In this document: positions 8,622-17,210 of the stretch, piece after piece
Layout of the letters: the number at the start of each line of letters is the position of its first letter
Numbering within the stretch: the first letter of the stretch is position 1
Assembly (NCBI RefSeq): GCF_018917965.1
Contig: NZ_JAHLPP010000001.1
Span: forward strand, 434,001-498,000
Length of the DNA stretch: 64,000 nucleotides
Direction: 5' to 3'
DNA from: Pseudoflavonifractor sp. MSJ-37
GTDB taxonomy: Bacteria; Bacillota; Clostridia; Oscillospirales; Oscillospiraceae
The notes under the pieces: generated by a model
Database searches by the model: none
What the model saw: only the letters and a program-made list of their open reading frames with translations
Told to the model about the DNA's origin: nothing
Position numbers and translations under genes: made by a program

Positions 8622-11307
8622 GAAGTTCTACCTCCCCGGCGGGTAATGTAAATGTGAACACAGTGCCATTTGGCTGATTGTCTGATACGGAAATCGTGCC
8701 GCCGTGGGCGGTCACAATGGACTTACAGAGGGACAGCCCCAATCCAAGGCTTCTGCGGCTGTCGACCACTTTATTGGCCCCACTATAAAACATATCGAAA
8801 ATACGGGGTTTCTGCTCATCGGGAATCCCAGGGCCGTTGTCGGAAACGGAAACCGTGACCCATTGCTCTTTTTGATCGGTATGTATTTCAATTACTGAAC
8901 CGACAGGGGTATATTTGATGGCGTTGTCAACCAAATTGATAATCACCTGAACGATCAGCTTCGCATCAATATGGGCAAGGACAAAGTCTTTGCCGCTGGT
9001 CACACGAATGATGTGTTCTTTGCTCTTTCTGTTGATGTGCTTCAGCGCTTCAGAAACGACCTCATCCATGAGTTCGATATTCCGAGTTAGATTGACCTGT
9101 CCGCCCTCAATTCGTGTGACTGCCAACAGGTTTTCAACGAGATTAATCAGCCACATGGAATCGTCATAAATATCGGTAAAGGTCTGCTCCCGTAGTGCAT
9201 CGTCCATTTTTTTATAATTTGCAAGCAAATTGTCTGCGCTACCGGAAATCGCTGTCAAAGGCGTCCGAAGATCATGGGAGATTGCCCGCAGCAGGTTGGC
9301 ACGAAGTTGTTCATTTTGTGCCAGGACAGCCGCTTCCTCCTTCTCCTTGGCATTTTTGATGTTTTCCAGCGCCAATGCGCACTCGCCAAGAATAGAGAGG
9401 AGTACGCTGTTTTCGAAAGAGTCCAGCGGAATACCGTTCACCGCAATACCAGCCACTCCATATACATGCTGGTTGACCCGAATCGCAAGGTATAAACACT
9501 TTGCACTGGATAATGTATCTGTTGTGGCACCGGCGTGTTTATTGTTTCGGAAGACCCAATCGGCGACTGCTTTCTCGTTCTCAGAAATTAAATCTTCCTG
9601 AATGCTATTAACAGCACGAAAAACGTTAGGAGTGGCAAGTTCTTTACCATCAGACAGGTAGACGACAATATCTTTTTTCAGCAGCTTCATGAGCTGCCCT
9701 GCCGTAGCGGTGATTACCGCATTCTCATCCTGCTCTTTTTGCAGAAGCTGGTTGGTTTCAAAAAGAATCTTTGTACGGTAAGCTGTATGGGCAGATTGTT
9801 TCGCATTTTCTTTCAGCCGGGTAGCGAGAGATCCGGAAAGCAGTGTTACTATAAACATAATGGTAAAGGTAACAATATAGTTCGGATCGTCAAAATGGAA
9901 TGTCAGTCTCGGAGTGGTAAAAAAGAAATTGAAAACCAGCACACTGACAACCGAGGTCAGAATCCCGCACAGTCGGTTGGTTGTGATTACAGCGGTCACA
10001 AGTACGCCTAATATGTAAACTGCGATAATATTACTCTCCGTGAACCCAAGAGCGTCAAAGCCACAGCCAATTAGTGTAGCTACCAGCAATACGACTATAC
10101 TCTTCAGAACATCACGCAGGGGCATCGCATCTACCTGCGCCTTACTCTTTTTTTCCTGATAGCTGGTTCCTGCGCTGGCATCCGGTATCACATGAATATC
10201 CAGATTAGGTACGCTGGAAATCAGGCGTTCCGTCAAGGTGGGCTTGCTGAAAATATTCTTTCGTGCAATGGTACTTCGTCCAATTACGATTTTTGAAATG
10301 CCGGAAAGACGGGCAAATTCCGCAATCTGATAAGGCACGTCATCGCCATAACTTGTCTCAATCGCAGCGCCAAGTTGCTGGGCCAGACGCTTATTATCCT
10401 GCAAACGCTTTTTATCATCGTCACTCATCGCCGCTGTATTTGGCGTTTCCACATAAAGAGCGGTAAATGTTCCCCGAAAGGCTCTTGCCATCCTTGCAGC
10501 AGTCCGAATGATTTTTGCGTTGGATGGCGACGAGGAAAGACATGCCAGAATGCGCTCGTCTGTATGGTAATCGCCTCGGCTCTGTACTCTGGCGCTTTCC
10601 GTCAGCAAGTTCACCCGGTCAGCGCACCGACGGAGGGCGATTTCCCGCAATGCGGTGAGATTTTCCAGCGTGAAAAAATTGACTGTTGCCCGCTGCGCCT
10701 GATCTTCCCGGTACACATTTCCACTTGCCAGTCGTTCCAGCAACTCCGCAGGCTCAATATCCACCAGTTCTACCTGATCTGCTTGATCAAAGGTGGAATC
10801 CGGAATGCGCTCCCGCACAAGAATTCCGGTGATAGAGGCTACTGTATCGTTGAGACTCTCGATATGTTGGACATTTACAGTCGTATAGACATCAATTCCT
10901 GCATTTAGCAGTTCCTGAACATCCTGATACCGCTTCGTGTGCCGACTGCTTTCGGCGTTGGTATGGGCCAACTCATCCACCAGTATGAGCTGGGGATTTC
11001 GCTTGAGCGCAGCATCAATATCAAATTCACGAAGGGTCATTCCTTCGTAAGCAATTTGCTTCACAGGAAGCTGCTCCAAGCCGTCCAGAAGTGCCATCGT
11101 CTGGGGTCGGGCATGGGGTTCTATGTATCCAGCAACCACATCGATGCCACGCTCCTTAGCCTGATGAGCCGCCTGAAGCATGGCATAGGTCTTTCCGACA
11201 CCTGCGGCATAACCGAAAAAGATTTTGAGTTTTCCGCTTTTCTTAGTGGATGCATCGTTACGGATCGCACGAAGAAGCTGATCCGGATCTTGTCTTGGCA
11301 GTTCCAT
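8614..11307 (-). CDS. kdpD: KdpD sensor histidine kinase
   Basis: 897 residues, full-length. The N-terminal KdpD domain has Walker A GYAAGVGKT (residues 32-40). A USP-like domain follows (about 240-370), then four membrane helices (about 390-490), a GAF-like region, and the kinase core with H-box RAISHDLRTPLTAISGS (His about 660) and ATP-binding N and G boxes (NLVDNAIKYTP, DNGPGIP). It is a membrane sensor of K+ limitation and phosphorylates KdpE. Start ATG 11307 is chosen because GGAGGGG lies 4-5 nt upstream; a longer frame to 11328 lacks a ribosome site. It is a clean intact gene in a mobile context. Confidence 0.93.
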   Translation of the reverse strand: MELPRQDPDQLLRAIRNDASTKKSGKLKIFFGYAAGVGKTYAMLQAAHQAKERGIDVVAGYIEPHARPQTMALLDGLEQLPVKQIAYEGMTLREFDIDAALKRNPQLILVDELAHTNAESSRHTKRYQDVQELLNAGIDVYTTVNVQHIESLNDTVASITGILVRERIPDSTFDQADQVELVDIEPAELLERLASGNVYREDQAQRATVNFFTLENLTALREIALRRCADRVNLLTESARVQSRGDYHTDERILACLSSSPSNAKIIRTAARMARAFRGTFTALYVETPNTAAMSDDDKKRLQDNKRLAQQLGAAIETSYGDDVPYQIAEFARLSGISKIVIGRSTIARKNIFSKPTLTERLISSVPNLDIHVIPDASAGTSYQEKKSKAQVDAMPLRDVLKSIVVLLVATLIGCGFDALGFTESNIIAVYILGVLVTAVITTNRLCGILTSVVSVLVFNFFFTTPRLTFHFDDPNYIVTFTIMFIVTLLSGSLATRLKENAKQSAHTAYRTKILFETNQLLQKEQDENAVITATAGQLMKLLKKDIVVYLSDGKELATPNVFRAVNSIQEDLISENEKAVADWVFRNNKHAGATTDTLSSAKCLYLAIRVNQHVYGVAGIAVNGIPLDSFENSVLLSILGECALALENIKNAKEKEEAAVLAQNEQLRANLLRAISHDLRTPLTAISGSADNLLANYKKMDDALREQTFTDIYDDSMWLINLVENLLAVTRIEGGQVNLTRNIELMDEVVSEALKHINRKSKEHIIRVTSGKDFVLAHIDAKLIVQVIINLVDNAIKYTPVGSVIEIHTDQKEQWVTVSVSDNGPGIPDEQKPRIFDMFYSGANKVVDSRRSLGLGLSLCKSIVTAHGGTISVSDNQPNGTVFTFTLPAGEVELHE

Positions 11308-11379
11308 TTTACCCCTCCTATCTGTCACTCAAGTAAAAGCGATTCCCTTTTTCAATATTATAACACACAATGTCAAAAC

Positions 11380-11898
11380 CTACATCTGCGACGGATCCAC
11401 GGAAAATGCATTCAGGTATCCAATAAAAAAATCGATGACAGGTGATTTTTCAGATTTCCTCCATAGTACTTTTTGCGTGATTTGATTCTGGGTAATCGGC
11501 TCAATGGGCAAGTCAGCATATTCCATCACAACCGGGGCGCAACGAAGAAGCACCATCCGTGCATTATAATGCGTTTTTTCCGATACGTCTGTATTCTCCG
11601 GTAAAAAAATGATGTCCAATTTGTGTGTTTCCAGTTCTCTGCACAATTCACTTTCTTCTCCGCTGAAAATATAGATAGAGACATCCGGATGCTGTTTGCC
11701 GTAAGTCTCGAGAACATCTGAGAGACCGCCTGCCATGAATAGGTTGGAAAAACCAATTCGCAAGCTGTTTTCGCCGTAAGTCAGAGCAGTTTCTTGTCTA
11801 TTCCAATTGTTTTCCAGAAAAACATCCAGTTTTTTCATCAGAAAATACCCCAAAATAAATATGGATGATGTACTTACAAGTAAAATAACATCCTGCAT
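11380..11898 (-). CDS. Membrane-anchored LysR-type substrate-binding-like protein
   Basis: 172 residues. An N-terminal hydrophobic helix (about residues 3-25, ILLVSTSSIFILGYFLM) is followed by a sequence reading like half of a LysR/periplasmic-binding fold: SLRIGFSNLFMAGGLSDVL...HPDVSIYIFSG...ELETHKLDIIFLPENT. No helix-turn-helix precedes it, so it is not a normal LysR regulator. Start ATG 11898 has GGGGGGTGA upstream. It sits between trkA and kdpD on the same strand, which suggests a role in sensing or modulating potassium transport. The fold assignment is mine by eye and only moderate; a degenerate regulator is the alternative. Confidence 0.55.
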   Translation of the reverse strand: MQDVILLVSTSSIFILGYFLMKKLDVFLENNWNRQETALTYGENSLRIGFSNLFMAGGLSDVLETYGKQHPDVSIYIFSGEESELCRELETHKLDIIFLPENTDVSEKTHYNARMVLLRCAPVVMEYADLPIEPITQNQITQKVLWRKSEKSPVIDFFIGYLNAFSVDPSQM

Positions 11899-11934
11899 GG
11901 ATTCACCCCCCAATTCCTTTGATTTTTCTTGAAA

Positions 11935-12582
11935 TCAAGTATGAAAGCACTTTTGCAAATTTCTGTTACTTCCCAACGCCAACATGGTATCTCCTGCTTT
12001 CAGCACTGTGTCTGAAGAAATAGATAACTCCAGCTTGCCGCTTTTCTTGATTCCCATAATGTTAATGTTGAATTTTTTACGAATATCGAGCTCTCCAATC
12101 GAATGGTCCGCCCAATCTTTGGGAATGGGAATCTCAAACATGGCATGATTTTCATCCAGTTCTATGTAATCGAGAATGTGATCCGCACTGTAACGGATTG
12201 CTGTCCACTTTGCAAGCTGTTTTTCCGGGTAGACTACTTCATTTGCACCGTTACGCAGCAAAAATTTTTCCTGAACGTCAGTTGCAGCTCTGGAAACTAC
12301 AAACCTCGCTCCTAATTCACTGAGCAGAGAAGTTGTTTCCAATGAACTTTGAAAGTTGTTGCCGATGGCCACAATGCATACATCATAGTTGCGAACACCG
12401 AGAGATTCCAAGAAATCGGCATTCGTACTGTCTCCAATCTGTGCATTGGTAACAAGGGGCAGAACAGCCTCTACACGTTCCTCCGAAGTATCTACCGCCA
12501 TCACCTGATGACCCAAATGATTTAAGTGCAGGGCAATATGCTTTCCAAATCGCCCCAGACCAATTAGAAGAATTGATTTCAT
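11935..12582 (-). CDS. trkA: TrkA/KtrA potassium channel regulator
   Basis: 215 residues. The RCK N-domain begins with the Rossmann motif LIGLGRFGKHIALHL (GxGxxG) and the acidic residue of VMAVDTSEERV. The RCK_C domain spans about residues 135-215. It is a cytoplasmic ring that binds nucleotide and gates the membrane subunit encoded directly upstream (trkH, 10 nt apart on the same strand). It is full-length for the family. Confidence 0.92.
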   Translation of the reverse strand: MKSILLIGLGRFGKHIALHLNHLGHQVMAVDTSEERVEAVLPLVTNAQIGDSTNADFLESLGVRNYDVCIVAIGNNFQSSLETTSLLSELGARFVVSRAATDVQEKFLLRNGANEVVYPEKQLAKWTAIRYSADHILDYIELDENHAMFEIPIPKDWADHSIGELDIRKKFNINIMGIKKSGKLELSISSDTVLKAGDTMLALGSNRNLQKCFHT

Positions 12583-12592
12583 AATGTCTCCT

Positions 12593-13924
12593 TTATCCTA
12601 CTGTTATTTTTTCCTTTGGTAGTTTTGAAACTTTCTTTTGTGCACTGGACAAGGCCGCAAAAATCAATGTAAGGCCACCTACTCGCCCAAAAAACATCAG
12701 CAGAATCAAAACACTCCGTGAGAGCAGATTCAGTTCCGGTGTAATCCCCAGAGACAGGCCGACTGTGCCAACAGCCGAGGCAGTTTCAAAAAGGCAGGTA
12801 AGCATGGGAAGTCCTTCGGAAACGCTGATGATAAGGCCACCGGTACAACATAGCGTAATATACATTAGCGAAATTGTCGCTGCGTTTTTTACGACATCAT
12901 CATCGATGCGACGTCCAAAGAGGTGTGCATTTTCTCTGCGCCGAAAGGTGGAAATTGCAGTAGTAAGCAAAACAGCAATGGTTGTTGTTTTCAAACCGCC
13001 TGCGGTAGACCCGGGACTACCGCCGATCAGCATCAGCGCAATGGTGATAAATTGTCCGGCCTCACTTAAATCCGTTAATTCCACCGTATTAAAACCCGCC
13101 GTTCGTGGTGTCACGGCTTGAAAAAGAGAAGATAAAAGCCGTTCCTTTCGGGTAAGATCAGCAAACTCAAAAAAATAAAAGTACATTGCCGGAACGATCA
13201 ATAAAACCGCTGTGGTACAAAGAATCACCTTACTCTGCATCCGATATTTGTGCAAATGCAATCGATTTGTCCGAATATCATCCCAAGTCAGAAAGCCAAT
13301 GCCGCCAAACACAATCAAGAACATAATCGTAAAGTTTATGACTGGATTCGCTGCATAGCTGGTCAGGGAGGAAAAGGGAGTGCGCACACCCAACAGATCA
13401 AAGCCTGCGTTGCAAAAAGCGGACACGGAATGAAACAGTGCCATCCAAAGGCCAATTTTTCCGAAGTCACGGCAAAACACCGGTGCCATCACGGCTGCAC
13501 ACAGCAGTTCCATCACCAGTGTCACCCTGACGATAAAGCCAGTCAGGCGAACGATTCCTCCTACCTTTGGCGCTGAAATCGCCTCCTGCATGGTACTGCG
13601 CTGCATCAAAGAAATCTTCCGCCCGGAAATCATTGCAAAGGATGCGGCTACGGTAATAACCCCCATGCCTCCAATCTGAATCAGCAGTAAAATGACAAAC
13701 TGGCCGAAGGCCGACCAGTATGTTGCCGTATCATGTATAATGAGTCCGGTTACACAGACTGCTGAAGTAGAAGTAAACAATGCCTCCGAGAAAGGCGTTG
13801 CCAGTCCGCTGCGGCTGGAAAACGGCAACATTAAAAGGAAGGTGCCGAAAAGGATCACACCGGAAAACCCGAGGATGATAATTTGAAACGAAGTCAACTT
13901 CCTTTTTAACAACATTACTCCCAT
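12593..13924 (-). CDS. trkH: TrkH/KtrB potassium uptake membrane subunit
   Basis: 443 residues with the four M1-P-M2 repeats of K+ translocators. The four pore signatures are visible: TSTSAVCVTGL, HSVSAFCNAGF, AVTPRTAGFN and ETASAVGTVGLS, each with the selectivity-filter Gly. The length fits KtrB rather than the longer TrkH. Start ATG 13924 has AAGGAGG 9 nt upstream. With trkA it forms a complete transporter, so the cargo can still take up K+ although the KdpFABC pump is incomplete. Confidence 0.93.
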   Translation of the reverse strand: MGVMLLKRKLTSFQIIILGFSGVILFGTFLLMLPFSSRSGLATPFSEALFTSTSAVCVTGLIIHDTATYWSAFGQFVILLLIQIGGMGVITVAASFAMISGRKISLMQRSTMQEAISAPKVGGIVRLTGFIVRVTLVMELLCAAVMAPVFCRDFGKIGLWMALFHSVSAFCNAGFDLLGVRTPFSSLTSYAANPVINFTIMFLIVFGGIGFLTWDDIRTNRLHLHKYRMQSKVILCTTAVLLIVPAMYFYFFEFADLTRKERLLSSLFQAVTPRTAGFNTVELTDLSEAGQFITIALMLIGGSPGSTAGGLKTTTIAVLLTTAISTFRRRENAHLFGRRIDDDVVKNAATISLMYITLCCTGGLIISVSEGLPMLTCLFETASAVGTVGLSLGITPELNLLSRSVLILLMFFGRVGGLTLIFAALSSAQKKVSKLPKEKITVG

Positions 13925-14036
13925 AACTGCAATCCTCCTTTATACCCCTTTATGTGCCCTTAATCATAAATCAAAGGGAGTAAAGAAGGTAAAAGAGAAT
14001 GCGTATCTGTATTAAGGCCGTCTAAAGATGCAGGAC

Positions 14037-14447
14037 TTATTCTTTTTTATCACGAGCTTGTGCCAGAAATTCAATCAGCCGTTTCCTTGTCAGAATCCCG
14101 CATAGAGCATTCCGGCCATCAACGATGGGGACAAAATTCTGATTCAGCATTGAAGTTACAACCTGCTCGGAATCTGCATCTATTTGTAACGCAGGGCAAA
14201 AATCTCTGCGAACAATGCTGCCAAGTCGGTATCCCTCCTGTACTTTCAAGTCTGTTGTCTGGCAAACAAGAAGGTGGCGGAGGAAATCTCCCTCCGTCAC
14301 GCTTCCAATATACTGTTCCTGATCATTCAGTACCGGGACAGCGGTATAGCCATGTACCATAAACCGTTCCAATCCCTGACGAATCGTATCCTTTTCATGA
14401 AGAAATACAGTGGAGATTTTGGGAATCATGATTTTTGCTATGTTCAT
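14037..14447 (-). CDS. Two-CBS-domain protein
   Basis: 136 residues made of two CBS repeats: first MIPKISTVFLHEKDTI...GYTAVPVLNDQEQYIGSVTEGDFL, second SIVRRDFCPALQIDADSE...FVPIVDGRNALCGILTRKRL. CBS pairs bind adenine nucleotides or sense ionic strength. It lies 7 nt downstream of kdpC and ahead of trkH, so it probably modulates the potassium system. Confidence 0.85.
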   Translation of the reverse strand: MNIAKIMIPKISTVFLHEKDTIRQGLERFMVHGYTAVPVLNDQEQYIGSVTEGDFLRHLLVCQTTDLKVQEGYRLGSIVRRDFCPALQIDADSEQVVTSMLNQNFVPIVDGRNALCGILTRKRLIEFLAQARDKKE

Positions 14448-14454
14448 TTCACCC

Positions 14455-15057
14455 CTACAGAATACCGTCCAGCATCAGATTGACTTCCAGCACATTGACG
14501 GTCTCTTCGCCAAAGATGCCAAGGAATCGTCCGTCGGTGCAGTTTTGGATGATCTCACGCACTTCATCTTCGGTCATATCATTTGCCTTTGCAATGCGTG
14601 CTACCTGATATTCCGCTGCTGCCGGGGAAATATGGGGATCAAGCCCACTGCCGGAACAGGTGACAAGGTCCACCGGAACAGCTGTTTCGTCCATTTCAGG
14701 ATTTGCATTGCGGAGCTTTTCTACACGTTCTGCCACAAGCTGTGCATATTCCTCACTTGCCGGAGAGAGGTTGGAGGGAGCGGCGTACATCAGTGCCTTT
14801 CCGTTTTCATCCGTATAGGTTGAAACATCAATATTCATAATGCGCCCCCACATATGGGCTTCATCTGTATATTGCTGCCCAAGTAATTCACAGCCATATT
14901 TTTTCCCGTCTACTTCAATGATGCTTCCGCCTGCATTGTCCGGGAAAATTAGCTGAGCAATTCCTGTGACAACACCCGTATAGATTACGCCGCACAGCAG
15001 CGTAAAGATTAAAAAGATCATACCTGCCTTTGGCAGTACACTTTTCATTGTTTTCAT
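14455..15057 (-). CDS. kdpC: KdpC, orphan potassium-ATPase subunit
   Basis: 200 residues. An N-terminal membrane helix (about 11-33) precedes the KdpC domain with MWGR, the SNLSPAS segment, VPVDLVTCSGSGLDPHISPAAA and the terminal VNVLEVNLMLDG. Start ATG 15057 has AAGGGGG 8 nt upstream. KdpC is a subunit of KdpFABC and works only with KdpA and KdpB. Both are absent: upstream sequence ends after about 120 nt at foreign DNA. Either it is a leftover or it serves a chromosomal KdpAB. Confidence 0.9.
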   Translation of the reverse strand: MKTMKSVLPKAGMIFLIFTLLCGVIYTGVVTGIAQLIFPDNAGGSIIEVDGKKYGCELLGQQYTDEAHMWGRIMNIDVSTYTDENGKALMYAAPSNLSPASEEYAQLVAERVEKLRNANPEMDETAVPVDLVTCSGSGLDPHISPAAAEYQVARIAKANDMTEDEVREIIQNCTDGRFLGIFGEETVNVLEVNLMLDGIL

Positions 15058-15070
15058 AATATATACCCCC

Positions 15071-15163
15071 TTATCCGAAGATGGTGAGAAAAATTTTCTG
15101 AAGCAATTCCGGTTCCCATATGGCGAAACGCAGTGTAATCGCACATAGGACGGCTAAGGTCAT
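15071..15163 (-). CDS. 30-residue hydrophobic peptide ahead of kdpC
   Basis: Short frame MTLAVLCAITLRFAIW...LLQKIFLTIFG ending 13 nt before kdpC. It has a GAAGGA about 10 nt upstream of the ATG and one likely membrane helix. The same frame stays open further upstream (..SYFEGILG) until sequence unlike the kdp region begins near 15190. So it may instead be the C-terminal remnant of a larger membrane protein cut by the junction. It does not look like the known C-terminus of KdpB. KdpF, a similarly sized peptide of the pump, is a possible but unproven identity. Confidence 0.35.
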   Translation of the reverse strand: MTLAVLCAITLRFAIWEPELLQKIFLTIFG

Positions 15164-15260
15164 TCCAAGAATTCCTTCAAAATACGAGATTGTTTGCGTC
15201 GGTTTACAAAGGGATACATATAAAAACAACTAAAAATGGACTGCCAACCTACTGAATTTA

Positions 15261-15290
15261 CCGCCCTATCGAGACACAGGGCGGTTTTTT
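15261..15290 (+). terminator. Terminator upstream of parB
   Basis: CCGCCCT faces AGGGCGG with a 10-nt loop, then six T. Confidence 0.75.
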
Positions 15291-15323
15291 CATGGGCAGG
15301 GAAAGGAGGTATCCCTATCATCG

Positions 15324-15357
15324 GGGCTTGACTGAAAACGGTCAGGCCCTTTTTTCA
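15324..15357 (+). terminator. Second terminator-like hairpin upstream of parB
   Basis: GGGCTTGAC faces GGTCAGGCCC followed by six T, 30 nt before the parB start. As two terminators occur in a row with AAAGGAGG between them, this one may act as an attenuator for parB. Confidence 0.65.
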
Positions 15358-15386
15358 TGCCATCAAATAAGAAGGAGGTAATGCGA

Positions 15387-16898
15387 ATGGCCGATGAAAG
15401 ATCGAAAATTGTGACTGACGCAACCGGGCCGGACGCTGGCCTTGCCCCGGTACAGCCCGAGGCGGGCGGCGGTACTCCGGCCCCCAAGCAGGAGCAGACC
15501 GCTCCCGAAGCGGTTTCCCCGGATAAGGCCACGGCTCCCGAGCAGGTAACACCCACCCAGCCGGAGAAAGGCGCTGACGCTCCCAAGGAGCAGAAGGCGG
15601 CCAGCGTGTCTGTCTTTAACTTCTCTGAAATCATGGCCGAGAAGAAAGCGGCGGAAAAAGCCGCCGCCAGGCAGGAGGCAAAGGCCCCGGACAAAGGGTC
15701 TTCCCCTACGCCGACCAAGGAGGACGGGCCGAAGCAGGAAAAGCCCAAAGAGCAGGAACAGGCACCGAAGCGCCGGGGCCGACCGCCCAAGGCCGACAAG
15801 GACAAGGCTGCCGCTCCCGCACAGAAGGAAGCGCCCGGCAAGAAGGATAAGGCAGTAGAGAAATCTGCACAGCCGGGAAAAACGGAAAAGGCCGCTCCCT
15901 CCGGAAAGACAGAGAAAGCCCCCAAGGCTCCCAGTCCCTCTAAGGGTGCGTCGGAGGTAAAGGTTCCCGTTCAGGCTGAAACGCCTGCGGCTCCCGCCGA
16001 GGCTCCCCGTCCGGCCAAGGACGAACAGATCGTCTATATCAAGCTGTCCGAGCTCCATGCCTTCAAGAACCACCCCTTCCAAGTCCGCAACGACGAGGAA
16101 ATGAAGGCTATGGTGTCCAGCGTCCGGGACAAGGGCGTGACCCAGCCCGCTATTGTCCGCCCCCGGGAGGACGGCGGCTATGAGATCGTGTCGGGCCACC
16201 GCCGCCAGAAGGCCAGCGAGCTTGCGGGCTTTACAGATATGCCCTGTATCGTCCGTAACCTGACAGATGAACAGGCTATCACGCAGATGGTAGAGGACAA
16301 TACCAACCAGCGTGAAAATATCCTACCGAGTGAGCGGGCCAAGGCCCTGAAAATGCAGTTGGAGGCCATCAAGCACCAAGGGGCCAGGGAGGACACTTCG
16401 GGCCAACTTGACCCGAAGGACGCCGGGCGGCGTTCCAATGAGATCGTGGCCGAGCGCAACAAGATGACCGTCAAACAGGTGCAGCGGTATATCAAGCTCA
16501 ATGACCTTGTACCGGATTTGCAGAAAATGATGGATGCCGGACAGATCAAATTCACTCCGGCGGTGGAGCTGTCCTACATCAAACCCAAGAACCAGCGGTA
16601 TATTGCCGTTGCCATTGAAAGCCAGCAGTCAGCCCCTTCTCTCTCGCAGGCCCAGCGCATGAGGGAGCTTGACCAGAAGGGCGTCCTGAATGGAGATGTG
16701 ATCGACGGCATTATGATGGAGGATAAGAAGGAGGTAGACAAAGTGATTTTGACAGGTGCGGAACTGAGCAAATACTTCGGGAAGGAAACCACCCCGAGGG
16801 AAATGAAAGACCAGATCATCAAGCTGCTGGACGACTGGAAGGGCCAGCAGAAGGAAGTTGCCAAGCCGGAAAAGAAGTCTCCCGAGGCGGAGAAGTAA
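15387..16898 (+). CDS. parB: ParB-like partition protein of the ICE
   Basis: 503 residues. The first ~210 are low-complexity Ala/Pro/Lys/Glu (for example APKRRGRPPKADKDK, an AT-hook-like stretch). The ParB/Srx domain starts near residue 213 (IVYIKLSELHAF...) with the ERR-box equivalent IVSGHRRQKASELAG and the NTNQREN motif. An HTH follows (about 300-390). Start ATG 15387 has AGGAGG 9 nt upstream, preferred over ATG 15357 and 15381. ParA is not encoded upstream. The gene carries a 23-bp palindrome (16396-16418) repeated twice downstream, a candidate binding site. The role is stabilising the excised ICE and/or organising transfer DNA. Confidence 0.88.
   Translation: MADERSKIVTDATGPDAGLAPVQPEAGGGTPAPKQEQTAPEAVSPDKATAPEQVTPTQPEKGADAPKEQKAASVSVFNFSEIMAEKKAAEKAAARQEAKAPDKGSSPTPTKEDGPKQEKPKEQEQAPKRRGRPPKADKDKAAAPAQKEAPGKKDKAVEKSAQPGKTEKAAPSGKTEKAPKAPSPSKGASEVKVPVQAETPAAPAEAPRPAKDEQIVYIKLSELHAFKNHPFQVRNDEEMKAMVSSVRDKGVTQPAIVRPREDGGYEIVSGHRRQKASELAGFTDMPCIVRNLTDEQAITQMVEDNTNQRENILPSERAKALKMQLEAIKHQGAREDTSGQLDPKDAGRRSNEIVAERNKMTVKQVQRYIKLNDLVPDLQKMMDAGQIKFTPAVELSYIKPKNQRYIAVAIESQQSAPSLSQAQRMRELDQKGVLNGDVIDGIMMEDKKEVDKVILTGAELSKYFGKETTPREMKDQIIKLLDDWKGQQKEVAKPEKKSPEAEK
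16396..16418. promoter_or_regulatory. Candidate parS-like palindrome 1 (inside parB)
   Basis: CTTCGGGCCAA-C-TTGACCCGAAG, arms matching at 10 of 11 positions. It is one of three copies near parB. Confidence 0.5.
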
Positions 16899-16904
16899 AG
16901 CCCA

Positions 16905-16927
16905 CTTCGGGACAAGTTGGCCCGAGG
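16905..16927. promoter_or_regulatory. Candidate parS-like palindrome 2
   Basis: CTTCGGGACAA-G-TTGGCCCGAGG, 7 nt after the parB stop. Confidence 0.5.
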
Positions 16928-16958
16928 GTGTATGCGGGGCTCTGCCCCGCACCCCGAA

Positions 16959-17124
16959 GCTCAAAGGATATTTCATATTCCCCGTCGCCGGGTTTTCAGG
17001 TAGCATAGCCGGGAAAATCAGTCAAGGGCCACAGCCGCCGCAGGCGGTGCCAAAGCACCCTTGACGGATTTCTCCCGGATATGCTTTCAGGCGGCAAGCG
17101 ACGGGGATATATATTCCTTTGAGC
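16959..17124. ncRNA. Long imperfect hairpin, candidate structured RNA or oriT-like region
   Basis: The gene-free stretch 16899-17210 holds a GC-rich hairpin (about 16932-16952, TGCGGGGC/GCCCCGCA) and then a 166-nt inverted repeat. GCTCAAAGGATAT at 16959 pairs with ATATTCCTTTGAGC ending 17124. Inside it CCCCGTCGCCG faces GCGACGGGG, CATAGCCGGGA faces CCCGGATATG, and CAGTCAAGGG faces CCCTTGACGG. No T run follows. It could be a folded RNA, an origin of transfer, or a MITE-like insertion. Confidence 0.5.
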
Positions 17125-17210
17125 CGTCCCCCTTCCCACGGGAAGGGGCGGAGGGGTTGGGCTTATCCGGCGCAACTCTATTAAAAATGTAGAAACGGAG
17201 GGACAAAACC

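Larger units (their letters stand above)
430..15200. mobile_element. Mobilizable serine-recombinase element with potassium cargo; ends unresolved
   Basis: The gene set tnpW, large serine recombinase, primase, helicase, DUF3847, MOBQ relaxase and cargo is the usual content of Tn4451-like mobilizable elements. The left end should lie in the 413-658 gap. The right side stops near 15190-15240, where the leftward kdp genes end without kdpB/kdpA and parB-side sequence begins. I could not identify matching end sequences, so the boundaries are approximate and a deletion junction on the right is equally possible. Confidence 0.45.

Noticed and set aside
15185-15215. GGTTTACAAAGGGATACATA as the end of another IME, because it resembles CAGTTTACAAGGAACTACAC
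   Set aside because: No matching inverted copy was found elsewhere in the window, so the resemblance may be chance.
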